Part shown: in pieces, positions 24,095-37,944 of the stretch | Position numbering within the stretch: position 1 is the first letter of the stretch | Layout: each line of letters begins with the position of its first letter | Assembly: GCA_025084515.1 (NCBI GenBank) | Contig: JAJAGP010000553.1 | Span: 302,121 to 366,120 of the forward strand | Direction of reading: 5' to 3' | Source: Ancistrus triradiatus | Lineage: Eukaryota; Chordata; Actinopteri; Siluriformes; Loricariidae | Length of the DNA: 64,000 nt | Translations under genes and position numbers: made by a program | Notes under the pieces: generated by a model | The model's input: only the letters and a program-made list of their open reading frames with translations | Databases searched by the model: none | Told to the model about the DNA's origin: nothing

Positions 24095-27000
24095 TAAAAG
24101 TATAATCATGGTTGCAAGCCAGGCTCTCATGTGTGCTTGTGCACTGAAATTACACACTCGTTGGGCGTCATTCATGAAAAGCAAGCAGAACAAATTTGCA
24201 TGTACATCATTTGTAAAACACAAATAGCCACATTCAAGTACGAACAAAATTTGTACCTGGTCCTAATCACTCATAAAGAGTGTGTAAGGTCCGAAAAACA
24301 CCAAAAGTGTAATTAGACATGACTGCACTTTAATTCAAGTAGTGACTAAAGAATCATATAATAAATAAATAAGAAAATACACTCGACAAACACTCTGTTT
24401 CCTAATACAGCCTGTTATTCAGAGAAACCTGGACATTTCTGAAGTACTCAAGTGAAACAAACAAACACCAGACCACCTGAACCAGTGCATTATTATTTTA
24501 TTTGATTGTGTTGGAATTTTGATTGCATTGCATATTTCTCTGAGTGTGGTATTTATTTCTTTCAAATAATCATTTATATGCGCTGCTTCATAAATTGTCT
24601 GCTTCAGTTAGAATTCTGTTTCTTTCACAAGTTTGGTTTTCTCATTCTTTCAGGCCCGATTAGGTTCAGAGGTAGACCGATCTCTGAAGGAGGTTGGCCA
24701 GGTAGGATTCGGAGACCTGAGGTAAGATGGGGATTAGCCGCTAGTGTAGGATCAGTTTATTCCCTATTTCGGCTATCTTTAATCCCTATTGTGCTCCCCT
24801 TTTTGCGTTCGCCGCACGCGATCACTTCCGCGTTCCGCGCTCCATCCTCGTTCCAGAAACAAAACACTTCATGCGTACGCCGAAACCTACTTTCTGCCCC
24901 AGACTAAAACTACATAGACATGGCCCTTCCCTCTCTGTGTCCGTGTCTTATATCGCTGATTTTTCGGAGGGATCAGTTGATTAGCGAGCCTTCCTTTCAC
25001 CTAATAAGGCTCCCTGGTGCTGCATTACATCAGCCACCGGGTGGCACGTGGTGATCGTCATAGCCGATGCGCCAGCATCTGGGGTTTGATTCCAGGCACT
25101 ACACATGTTTCTACTTCCCCTGTCGTTTGTTCCCGTAATTTTTTCCCCCTTTCTGGGGGATATTTGTTTCATAGTTAGCCCTTCGCTGGGGAGATCTTGC
25201 TCTTTCGGTCCTATCTTCCCCTGGTTTCACGGCTCGCTAGACGAACTGTAACACCGTATTAAGGAGATGTCTATTTGCCAGGACCAGTGTGTCATGTGAT
25301 CACGTACGTCATCATGCGGTTTTGTTTTGGTACACTCTACTGTAGCATTAGCAGAAGATGCTTTACATAGCTTAATGTACTCAAACGATGATCTAGGAAA
25401 ACAAAACTTCTCTCAGTTACTACTGTTGATAAGTAATCTCTACCGCTGAAATGAAAATTCACCTGAGAAATAAATTTTAAAAATACAGTTTAAAAATTAT
25501 GAATGACTGACAAATCAACTGCCAACTGTTCATTTTGATAGTTCTATTCGTTTAGGCAAAGCTCACTTTTCTAATTTAGCAAATGATTGTCACCACCAGG
25601 ACTAATGAAAAAGAGGTTTCACCTGCTGCCGTGAACCAATTTGCAAACAATTGGTATTGATACACACGTTCTACTAACAAATCTGGTGTTTATGCTGCAT
25701 TCATGAATCTGGCAGAGAGTTTTCAGGAATGTTTATTTTAATCACAATTTACTCGCAGTTTGCTCGTCTTTTTTCATGAATGAGGCCAATTGAACCTACA
25801 ATCGCTGACTGTAATAAAAGACTGTTGTCCCACGCACCAAAAATATGGTGAGAATACCGTGAAAGTGGTAGAATCCTTAAAATACCGTGATCCACATTTT
25901 TGGTCATACTACCCAGTGCAAGAATACATCCACTACCACGTCAGCGTCCTAGCTGTGCCACCGCCCAAATAAATTCTGATCAGTGGTCTTATCATAGATT
26001 CTTTCCATTGATGGATAGATGTAAGATGCCTGACAAATTGTGAATAGTAGCAGATAGCCTACAGTCAGTCACTGTAAAAAAGCAAAGTGCATCCCATAAG
26101 CTGATCTTTTGTTTCAGGTTACAGATATGTAAGCAAAACAGCAACAAAGACTTTAGCTGAGTTTGAATATGATGGCCCCTCCATGAAGACTCCTGTTCCA
26201 GGGCCCAAGTCAAAGGTCTGATCACACTGCTTAATAGTAATTGTTTATTGTTCTATGGGGTGCAACAAGTTTCATCATAGGTACACTTCAACTATGAGAG
26301 AAAAAACTTTTTACAGAGCCACTCCTTCGTTGCACGAGCGGTGTGTTTGGGGTCATTGTCATGCTGGAAGATCCAGCCACGTTCCATCTTAAATGCTCTC
26401 ACTGATGGAAGGAGGTTTTGGCTTAAAATCTCACGATACATGGCCCCGTTCATTCTTCCCTTAACACAGATCAGCTGTCCCCTTTGCAGAAAACAGCCCC
26501 AAAGCATGATGTTTCCACCCCCATGCTTCACAGTATGTATGGTGTTTTTGGGATGCAACTCAGCATTCTTCTTCCTCCAAAAACGACGAGTTGAGTTTTT
26601 ACCAAAAAGTTCTATTTTGGTTTCATCTGACCACATGATATTCTCCCAATCCTCTTCTGGATCATCCATATGCTCTCTGGCAAACTTCAGATGGGTCTGG
26701 ACATGTACTGGCTTAAGCAGGGGGACACAGGATCTGAGTCCCTCTCGGCGTAGTGTGTTACTGATGGTAGCCTTTTTACTTTGGTCCCAGCTCTCTGCAG
26801 GTCATTCATCAGGTCCTTCCGTGTAGTTCTGGGATATTTGCTCACTGTTCTCATGATCACTTTGACCCCATGGGATGATATCTTGCATGGGGCCCCAGAT
26901 CGACGAAGATTATCAATGGTCTTGTATGTCTTCCATTTTCTTACAGTTGCTCCCACAGTTGATTTATTCACACCAACCTGCTTGCCTATTGTAGATTCAC

Positions 27001-30000
27001 TCTTCCCAGCCTGCTGCAGGTCTACAATTTTCTTCCTGGTGTCCTTCGACAGCTCTTTGGTCTTGCCCATGGTTGAGTTTGGAGTCTGACTGTTTGAGGC
27101 TGTGGACAGGTGTCTTTTATACAGATAACAAGGTCAAACGGGTGCCATTAATACAGGTAACAAGTGAAGGACATAAGAGCTTCTTAATGATACAGGTCTG
27201 TGAGAGCCAGCAATTTTGCTTGTTGTGGGTGACCAAATATTTATTTTCCACAATGATTTACAATTCAATTCTTTAAAAAATCCTATAATGTGATTTTTTT
27301 CCTCATTTTGTCTCTCATAGTTGAAGTGTACCTATGATGAAAATTTCAGACCTCTCTCATCTTTCTAAGTAGGAGAACTTGCACAATCAGTGGCTGACTA
27401 AATACTTTCTTGCCCCACTGTATTTTCCATTGCATATGAAAATAATTTTATTGTACTTCATATGTACATTGTAAATTCATAGTTACTTTTAAAATCCTCA
27501 TAAAGCGTTGCAGAACAGTGTACCTAACAGTGTTTTTTCTTACTCTTCCAGGAGCTAACAAGACAACTTGGAGAAATTCAGGTAAGCTAGAGGAGGATTT
27601 CAGTTAAAACTTGGCTGAACCAAATAAAGCATTGAGAACTTAAGCATGTAAACATGTGGCCATTACTACTGTACACTGTTGATGGGTGTCGGATTAAGTT
27701 GAAAAATCAGCAATATTGACTGTTGTTTATAAAAATTCCCTCTAAAATAAAATCAGTTATTGGGGTAGGCATATATTAACTCACAGCTTGACACTTTGGT
27801 TCAGTGTTGCCAGGTCTTTTGTTCAAGAGAAATTTTTTTTAGTTTTAAACAGTGACCAAGCTTCATGGTGCTGCAGCTGCTGAGGATGCTTAATGGCATT
27901 TGATTGATATTTTTGAGTTATGGATATGATAAATTGTGCTGGGGCTTCAGAAGGTCTAGGAGATTGCATGTGTTTGTTGAATGAAACAACAAAAATAGGA
28001 ATTAAACTAATAATGATTCCCAGCTTGAAGAATTCTAGCTTGACTACAACATTGACCATCCTGATGACATTAGGAACAAACTGGGGGCTTATTGATCACT
28101 TAACATTTAAAACTATGGTAAAACGTGCTGTACTGTGTGGAAGCACCCTTTGGTTTTTGCCCAGAGTGTGTATGAGATCTCAGTCTTCTGCTGTGTGAAT
28201 CATTAAGCTGCAAATTAAAGAGAATTGGGAAGTACAGAAGGCAGCCCTAGTTTAGTAGTATAGGTTATGTAATGTTTCAGAGTGGTTTGAACTAGTGTGT
28301 GCCAAGCAAAGGTGCACATTGCATCTCTGCCCTGATTCAGCACCACTGTTTTTGTAAGCAAATGAATATAATCAGTATAACCATACTGTGATTGTGTTTA
28401 AAATAACAGTGATATCACGCTGACTCTTTGTGAAAAAACAAAAAATATATAATTTTGCTAATTGAACGCACTGTTTCAGTAAAGACCTTCATTTGTGTAC
28501 AAACATGACAATTGCAGTAGCTACAATGGGCATGTCAGGTCAGGCACAGCAGGTTAGACACATTCACAAAGTCAGTCAAACAGTTATTTATTTAAAATAA
28601 AATCAGATGGTTCAGTGCAGATCCAAAACATAATCAAAGTCCATTCATGTGTCAGAGGTGTGCAGGAAGGGAGATCAGGTGATGAGTCTGGAGAAAGAGA
28701 CAAACAGGCGGAACAAATAAGCAGAGCGAGGGTCAAGGCCAAGTAATCAGTTATGAAATAGTAAAGAAGAACACTCTTTAGAGGAACAACAAGAAACAGG
28801 TAACGAAATGTGTGAAGTAGTGAGGTGAACGAGGGACAGGGTGAATCGGAATAGGGGAACGAGTAATCAGAGAAGCATGGGAATGAGTCTGGAGGCTGGG
28901 TGAGGATGCACGAGGTGTGAGAGTATCCTAAACACGCCACTCAGGTTGTCCCAAAGGCATATTTATCATGGTGCATTGACTCTCATAAGTAATGTCAGGC
29001 TAGCAGCTGCTAGGTTCTCTTTTCACCCAGATAACCTTATCAGAATCTCAGCAGATAGTGTTGGCAAAGCAGTCTGCAGGCAGAACAAGTTCAGGGTCAA
29101 CAGATGCATTGGGCTCAGAAGTATGAATGGGGGACAGAGCATTGGTTTTAGAGTTCTTATACGTGCACCACAGCTGGATGTTCACCCCCTTCAGGGCTAA
29201 TTTGATCACCAGTATTGTAATTGCGCTCATGTGTGGTGAATTTGTGGGATAGAAGTGCAATAGGATGGCACTTGGATTGGCTACCTTGGCACTGACACAA
29301 CACTGCCACAACACCAGCTTTCCAAGCATCAACTTTCACCATGAATGGGGTTTAGGTTAGGATGGACCAGGACTGTGGCACTGATAAAGGCTGAGTAGGA
29401 AGGCCTGCTCTGCTTCACGTGTCCAGTGCAGAGTGTGCACCTTGCCCCACAACATATTGTTGATAGACACAGGAGAAGAAACAATGGTAGAAATATAAAA
29501 TCGTTGCACTACCTTCACTGACTGCAGGTCGGCATCATTCTGTTGGATGATCCAGTTTGGCTTTTCCATCATCATTCCATCAGGGTTTTAAACCTGATGT
29601 GGGCAGCGACAGAGAGCCAATGAAGAGAATGCAGTAGTAGGATGGCATGAAAAAACTTGGGTAAATTAAAAACCAGACATGTTCCTAGATTCTGAATCAG
29701 ATTCAGGACATTGATTGTTTGCATGGGAAGACCAGGCAGAAGAGCATTGCAATAATCTAGTTTTGATACAACAAGAGACTGGACCAAGCACATGGGTGGC
29801 TTCTCTGGGGATAAAGGATAAAATGCATAAACCTGCATAACTGGGTCAGTTTGGCACTATGAGCAGAGAAACCCAACTGGTTATCAGAGATTACTCCACG
29901 GTTTCTCACTTTCTCTTGTGTGATGGAGGAGTTTACCTGCCAAGAACTTTGACAAGGGGACCTCTCTCCAGAAATGTAAAGCGGCATCCTTGCCAAGATG

Positions 30001-33000
30001 CCTGATAAGATCATCCTTCCAGGTAAGAAACAAGGCTGAGCTTGTGATTCCAAGACTGGAGAGGACAGAAAGGAGAATCTTGTTGTTGACTGTGTCAAAG
30101 GAAACTGAAAGGTCTAGAAGGATAAAAACCGTTGAAAGTTCGAATGCTCTGGTAACATGAAGCTTCTCAGAAACAGCCATCAGGGCAATTTCTGTGGAAT
30201 GAGCTGCTTTAAAGCCAGATTGCTTTTTGTCCTGTAGGTCATTCTGTAAGAGAAGAGAAAACTGATTCTAGACAACACGTTCAAGTATTTTTGAGAGAAA
30301 GGAGAGGAGAAATACCGGTCTGTAGTTGTTGATGTCTGAGGCATTGAGTGTAGGCTTTTTCAAGATGGGAATTACTCTTGCACTCTTGAAGGTAGATAGA
30401 ACATGACCAGAAGTCAAGAGTTGTTTTATATCGTTAAAAATTAACTGACACACTGAAGGGGCATTTGTGAGGTTGAGTGGCATATACATAGTGACCAGTA
30501 TTAAAAATGCAGACAGTCACTGATTCATCCCACTCCTGGATACAAACCAGGATTGTAAGTGTTCCATAGATCTAACTTGGGGTGAAACTGAGCTTGGTTG
30601 AGCTGTCCAATGGCTGCAGGAACCAGAGGCCATTCATCGCTCAATCCTCTGTGGGGGTGAGGGACTTTGGTGGAATTGTGCCAGTCTTAAGGCTAAAGTG
30701 GTCTGAGCTCAGTTGTTTTTGGTGGGAGCTCACTGGTTTTGCCAGTCCTAGCCTATGGCACCACTGGCCACTGTTTGCTGTATAAAATGTGTTTTAGTGA
30801 ATAATGTTGCATTTCTTTATAAAATTATGTACAATGTCTGCGTAAACCTGCAGAATATTGGGATGCAGTGGGAATCAGGGCAAGACCAGCTGGGTGGGGA
30901 GGATGCAGTGAGCAGGTAAAAGAAAGCTGGGACCCACATGTTGTTGTAGATCGGCCAGAAAAATCACTGGATTGTGCAGCTTTAACCGGGTGAGGCACAA
31001 AATAATGGGAAAAGACAGAGAACATAGAATGTCAATGGAAGTCATCTCATGGTGGAAGGTGCTGGTTGTGAGGTGCAACAACCACAGCTGAGACACTATG
31101 GCATGGGACAGCTTCTCCACCAAAATCATTGCTCTGGTGACTAGTGCAGTGTTCACCTTGGATCTCGAACCCGTCAGAAGTAGAACAGAAAGAACAGACT
31201 GGGAGTATGCAGGAACACTGGGATGTAGAACATGTGAGTAAATATATTTAGGAGAGCGCCATTTACCGCGTTAGCATGGTGCTCTCCAGACTGATGAGCC
31301 AAATTACCCCGAGGGTGAGCAGGGCATGACTGAATTAGAGGTCTGCTTTCTCTGCAGTAGAAGTATGACACATCTAGCCGCAGCTTGCACAGGCAGTCAG
31401 CAGTGGCTTGGCAGACAGTGTCAGTCTGCATACTGTGTGGAGTGTGTGCTCGTGCCTTACCTTTATAACAAATACAAATACTGTCTTGTTATAAAGTCTT
31501 AATACATGAAATTACCAAAAATAAGACAGATAATCTATATAAATGTACACGATTCTTATCTACTTTCTTTTTGCTTGACAGAATGTAGGTGCCATCAATT
31601 TCTTCTGTAACTATGAGGAGAGCCGGGGGAACTACCTGGTGGATGCTGATGGTAATAGAATGTTGGATCTCTACACACAGATATCTTCTGTTCCCCTTGG
31701 TAAGTCAATTTACAAGGCATTACAAGGAATATGTTACAAAAAGGGTGCTCAAACTTTACAAAAAACAACAAATGTTTCTTGACTATTGCATATAGTCACT
31801 TATTCATTCATTTTTCATACTTGCTTAATTCAGGTGAGGACCTAACTGGCAGCACACGTTGCAAACCATGGACAGGGAACTGTTTTTTGGTTATTTGTTT
31901 ATTTAATGTCGTAGAACAGGAGCCAGGTTACATCGATAAACAGGGCCAATTTAGAGCAACCAGTTACCCTGGAGCAAATCTTTGGAATGTGGGAGGAAAC
32001 TGGAGTACCTGGATTAAACATGGACACAGGGAGGCAGTCTTGATATCCCTTCCTAGGCGATATAAACCCCATTCACACCACATCTAACCCTAACGACTCA
32101 CATGATGGCAGGGTGGAGCAATGACTTGCAAACGGATCACACCTTGGCACCTGCGATCCTAACAACTCATGTATTGACGGAGTGGGTCAAGGACTCTCAA
32201 GACAACCCAAGTAGGACCACCCAAGTAGGACTCTCAGGACCATTCATTACTACCTGGGACTCCATATTAGTTTCTCTCATTCGAAAGAAGTCTTTTGGAT
32301 GGGAGGGGAAATGTCTTTTGAAATGTCAAAAACCAAGAAGTCCAGTTGCCTTCAACTCAAACACTCTGGTCAATAACCAGTTAATTACTGTCTAACCTAA
32401 ACCGCCAAGTTTTCAGATCAGTCGTAGGTGATACATTAATCATATTGACAGGGTTGCCTTCCCTGCTCTCTCCTCAGCTGGCAGTTCACCTTGACCCAGT
32501 ACACTCTGCTGTTGCCTCACTGCTAATTGTTATTACCCTCTTGATGTGGTAATGTCATCATTAGTCTTTTAGTTGTTTAAATGCTGATGAGCTATTTTGA
32601 ACAATCAGCTTGCAACTTGTAACACTGGATGATGTACAGCCCCTGTCTGTTAGTCATCGCATACTGGACTTCATGCTCTTCGCGTTCACAGAAATAATCA
32701 TCAATCACTGATTATTTCTCCAATTTGCATAAATGAATAGAAATACAGTAGGGCAAAAAAGTATTTAGTCAGCCACTGATTGTGCAAGTTCTCCTACTTA
32801 GAAAGATGACAGAGGTCTGTAATTTTCATTATAGGTACACTTCAACTATGAGAGACAAAATGAAAAAAAAAATCACATTATAGGATTTTTAAAGAATTTA
32901 TGGTGGAAAATAAGTATTTGGTCAATAAATTTGGTTCAACTCAATACTTTGTAACAACCTTTCTTTGTTGGCAATGACAGAGGTCAAACGTTTCCTGTAA

Positions 33001-36000
33001 GTCTTCATCAGGTTTGCACACACTGTAGCTGGTATTTTGGCCCATTCCTCCATGCAGATCTCCTCTAGAGCAGTGATGTTTTGGGGCAACACGGACTTTC
33101 AACTCCCTCCACACATTTTCTATGGGGTTGAGGTCTGGAGACTGGCTAGGCCACTCCAGGAACTTGAAGTGGTTTTTACGGAGCCACTCCTTCGTTGCCC
33201 GAGCGGTGTGTTTCGGATCATTGTCACATTGGAAGGTCCAGCCACGTTCCATCTTTAATGCTTTCCCTGATGGAAGGAGGTTTTGGCTTAAAATCACATG
33301 ATACATGGCCCCGTTCATTCTTCCCTTAACACAGATCAGTCGTCCTGTCCCCTATGCAGAAACAGCTCCAAAGCATGATGTTTCCAACCCCATGCTTCAC
33401 AGTAGGTAGTGTGTTCTTGGGATGTGACTCAGCATCATTTTTCCGCTGTTTTTACCAAAAAGTTCTATTTTGGTTTCATCTGACCACATGATAGTCTCCC
33501 AATCCTCTTCTGGACCATCCATATGCTCTCTGGCAAACTTCAGACGGGCCTGGACATGTACTGGCTTAAGCAGGGGGGCACGCCTGGCACTGTAGTGATC
33601 TGAGTCCCTCTCGGTGTAATGTGTTACTGATGGTAGCCTTGTTACTTTGGTCCCAGCTCTCTGCAGGTCATTTATCAGGTCCCTCCATGTAGTTCTGGGA
33701 TTTTTGCTCACCGTTCTCATGATCATTTTGTCCCCACGGGACAAGATCTTGCATGGAGCCCCAGATCGAGGGAGATTATCAATGGTCTTGTATGTCTTAC
33801 AATTGCTCCCACAGTTGCTTTATTCACACCAACCTGCTTAGCTATTGTAGATTCACTCTTCCCAACCTGGTGTAGAAGAGCATCTTAAAGAAGTTGTTAC
33901 AGGTCTGTGATAGCCAGAAATCTTGCTTGGTTGTGGGTGACCAAATAATTATTTTCCACCATGATTTACAATTACATTTCTTTTTAATTCTACAATGTGA
34001 TTTCCTGTTTTTTTTCTCATTTTGTCTCTCATAGTTGAATTGTACCTATGATGAAAATTACATACCTCTTTCATCTTTCTAAGTAGGAGAACTTGCACAA
34101 TGAGTGGCTGACTTTTTTGCCCCACTGTATGAATGAAACTGCCTTTGTCTAGTTTTTTGTAACTTTGATAGGTCGCCAAACACTTCTCAACAAAAATAGC
34201 CATAAAACAGAGGTAGGTCAGATGACGTGTTTAGACTGTCCTGGGTCGGCTCATGGTTGTTCTGAATGGATGATCTTGTGTTACACATGCAACAGAAGTC
34301 TACTTTTTGAAAACTAGAGGCAGTAGTGCTCATTTGATTTAATTTATTTCTCTTATTTCTCAAATAAGATATAATAAGCTTGAAATAATAGTATTTACTG
34401 ATTGAGTTGGAAAAGTTTTAGAGACATTCAAAAATAAATTTTCTCGTAATGCAGTAACAGGCACAAGTAGGGAAACAATCGTACTAAGCTTTTTAATTGT
34501 TGGTTATATTTACATTTCAGCCACCCCTCAAAATACTGGCATTACAGATTTCGCAGGAGGAATTTTGCTACTACTCGTCTCAAGCGAGAAATAACAACCA
34601 CAGACATGCTGCTGTCTTCGGTTAAGCTTCCTCTAGTGACATACATGTGTGTCAGTAATCGCTTCTTGGTATTGGTGCTCATTCTTGCCGATACCGATAC
34701 TGTGTGTATGTGTCAGTATCGGCACCAATACCAATACGGTATTGGTATCGGTGCAACAATAGTGGACAAAAACTCATGGTGTAGTCTAGTTATGTTATTA
34801 TGCTGCAGTCCTTGTATTACATTTGCATTAAGTCATTTGGCAGATAATCTTATCCTAACAACTGATAAAATTTTACAATAGATCATTGTCTCAAAGCAGC
34901 TTTGAGGCAATGCTGTAGGCCCACAGCCCCAGCTGAGCAAGCCTAGGACAACAGAGGCAAGGAAAAACTCGGTAACTACTACTTCTTAGACTCATTGGGC
35001 AGCCTAGATGTTATATGTAAGAAATAAAGTAAATTACCTAAATAATACTTTTCTAATAATAGGTTAAATATACAAAGGTTAGAATGTATTATATAAATAT
35101 AAAATAGAGAATATGATACATAAAATAGATAATCTGTAAGTAAAATAAAAAGTTATGAAATAGATATAATGAAATGGAGAAAATAAGCGAGTCAGATGTT
35201 GATACAGTTTTACAAGTTACAATCCAAGTGTGGGTTAAGTGCCTTGCTTAACGGGCCAACAGTAGCAGCTTGGCAGTGCTGGGGCTTGAATCTAGGACCT
35301 TTTGGTCCATAGTCCAGTACCTTAGCCTCGGTGACACCACTGTCACACATTTATTCACATACTGTCGTGTTTGTTATGCAAATGACACATGGATAAAACG
35401 AGTGAACTACAGGGTCAGAGCATATGCATAGATGTCTGTTTGAGAGACAACACTGATAGATACAGTATTTCAGTTTGCCTTTTAGCTTCATGTGTGGAGT
35501 TATTGCTCTGTGGCCTGTGCACCTAACTGTATTCATTATGAGAGCAAGAGAGCGCTTCTCTTACCCTGAGGCTCTTGTCTGGGCTGCCAAGCACAAAGAG
35601 GTCTGACTCTATGCAAGGTCTTGTGCTGGGGATCACATTACCTCAGCTATTCCCAAGTCTGCTTCTCAATACAGAGCAGCTTTAAAGATATGTTAGTGTA
35701 TGTAAACATATACTAGATTCTGTATCAACGTGATGGTTTCATTTGAACTTTTGCTGTCCATTCTGCTTATTGTAGCTGAACCATCATAAGGTTAAGGTTT
35801 TATGGCTGTAGACTATAGAGTTAATTTTTATGTCTATATACTGTTACACTAAGAATATGGCATCATGTTCAATAATAAATTATTGATTTAATATAAATTA
35901 ATTAAAAATATATATATTCTAAAAAAAAATAATAATAATATTGCATTTTAAACACCAAAGCTCAGATTGTGGTTTGGCAATTCACTAGCACATCACCATC

Positions 36001-36843
36001 AGGACCTGGATTCTAGTCCTGTTGGTGCCTTTAAGCTGGGTCGGGAATCACACAGGCATAATTGGCTATGTCTGAGGAAGGGCAGGCAGGGCATGGGGAG
36101 TGGGTCTTCCTCCTGCAATAGACTGGCCACTGAAGAAGGCTGAACTCGCTTTCAAGTTTATAAAACCAATTTAAGATGACTTGCTTTGTGACACGGTGCA
36201 TTTATCGTGTGATAACAAAGGGATGCACATGATCAGCAGTAATACTCAGATAAGCTGTGACATTCAAGAGATGACTGATGATTGGTAGTGACAGGCCCAA
36301 ATTGTACCAGGAAAACGTTTTCCACACCTTTAGATCACCTCCACCAGCCTGGACTGCTGACAAAAGGCAGACTGAGTCCATGGATTAATATTGTTGATGC
36401 CAAACCAAATGACTATACTATCTGTGTGCCTTAGCAAAAATCAAGATGTTTTTCCAATCTTCATCTGTCAATCTGCCTGTGCCCACTGCAGCTTTCTGTT
36501 CTAGACTGACAGAAGTGCAACACGGTGTGCTCTTCTGCTGTCATAGCCAATTGGTGTCAAGAATTGATGTGTTATGCATTCTTGATGCGTATCTGCTATT
36601 TATATAGCACTTTTACAATAGAGCATTATTGTATAAAAGCAGCTCAAAGCAGCTTTACATATATCTAGGCTCAGCACCCCAATTGCACAAGCCTAGGCCA
36701 GCAGTGGCAAAGAACACCTTCAGTGTGATGAGGAAGAAACGCTGGGAGGAGCCAGCCTCAAAAAGGGACCCAACTTCCTTAGTCAGCTTAGATGATGTAT
36801 TAGATGATATATCAAAAATGAAAGTATAATAAATAAATAAAAT

Positions 36844-36891
<48 letters not shown>

Positions 36892-37906
36892 CAATTCCTT
36901 ATAATAAATAAAATAAATACATTTATGTTAATATATAATATAATATAATGTAATATAATATAATATAATATAATATAATAAATGAAATAGATTATATATT
37001 TAGCAAAAAAAGGTTTATATTGTAAATAGAGAACATAAGAGTCAGAGAACATATTCTAAGCTACCGGTATATTCTTATAGTTACTGTAGCCTTTCTGTCG
37101 ACCCAGTCTGGCTGTTCTCTGTAGACCTTTCTATTCTTTGATTACCAAAATTTGAGAAGTGCATAAGCCCTAAGTTTTATGCCCTTTTGGGGCAATACAG
37201 TGTTTACCTTTGTCAAATCTGACCCTACATTCAAATTATGTGCACAGAAGTGCTTACGTAAGGTATCTGACCTCTGTACAGTTTTATAAGCTTGAAAATG
37301 CACTCATTACAATGTGCCCCTTTAACTACTATTGGAAAAAAATCCCTTCTCCAAAAGAAAAATCACTCCTATATAAACCCTCATATTATAGAAGCCAAGC
37401 ATGGAGTCAAGACCTCCAAATGAATATTACAGAACAGGATCTTATTTCATTTTTTTTTGGTTTCCAACACAAACAGTTTCATTTATTATATAATAAAAAC
37501 ATATTCAATATAAATAGATTATGAGTACATACTTTACATATTTATTTTTAGATGTCTGTGTAAAATGTAGAACAGTCAAAGGAGCTCTTGTTACCCTGTA
37601 TATGGGACGTTTTTGGAGAGAAGTTGTTTGTTCATGATCCAAAATTATTGGTAAGGAAATTCCATTCTATCCTAAACTTTGCATTGTTTGTGTTATCCAG
37701 AAACACTGTCTTCAAGAAGTTATGAATTCAAACTAGAGAAATTATGTTTATTACATGCAAAACACTTGATCGCTATGCACTGGAAGAACATATCATGCCC
37801 TGTCTTGAATTCTTAGTTAAAAGAATTGTGTTCATGTTTGGCTTTTGAAAGGATAACGTATACAATCAAAAAGAAAAGTAATGCTTTTCACAAGATCTGG
37901 GGACTG

Positions 37907-37944
<38 letters not shown>

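Larger units (their letters stand above)
22708..26117 (+). other. abat: abat intron 2
   Basis: It holds an L2 3' end, a GT microsatellite and a candidate SINE, listed separately. The region 24094-25020 includes a GC-richer patch (24640-24900) with a long open frame of no recognisable family. The region 25270-26110 shows nothing I recognise. Confidence 0.7.
27582..31581 (+). other. abat: abat intron 4
   Basis: 27582-28940 shows no feature that I can name. 28940-31440 is a gypsy element carrying an L2 piece. 31441-31581 is the approach to the exon 5 acceptor. Confidence 0.7.

Noticed and set aside
23987..24247. Open frame with a Thr-His run
   Set aside because: It is the GT microsatellite read on the minus strand, with no gene context.
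24506..24907. 133-codon frame at 24506-24907
   Set aside because: No recognisable family or splice partners; composition changes halfway through. Could be part of an unidentified repeat, so no gene was called.
26687..27070. 127-codon frame with a start codon as a host DNA-binding protein
   Set aside because: It is the N-terminal part of a Tc1 transposase, bounded by transposon termini and followed by a frame break.
28584..28940. 118-codon minus-strand frame
   Set aside because: Ser/Pro/Leu-rich chance frame next to the gypsy remnant; no domain seen.
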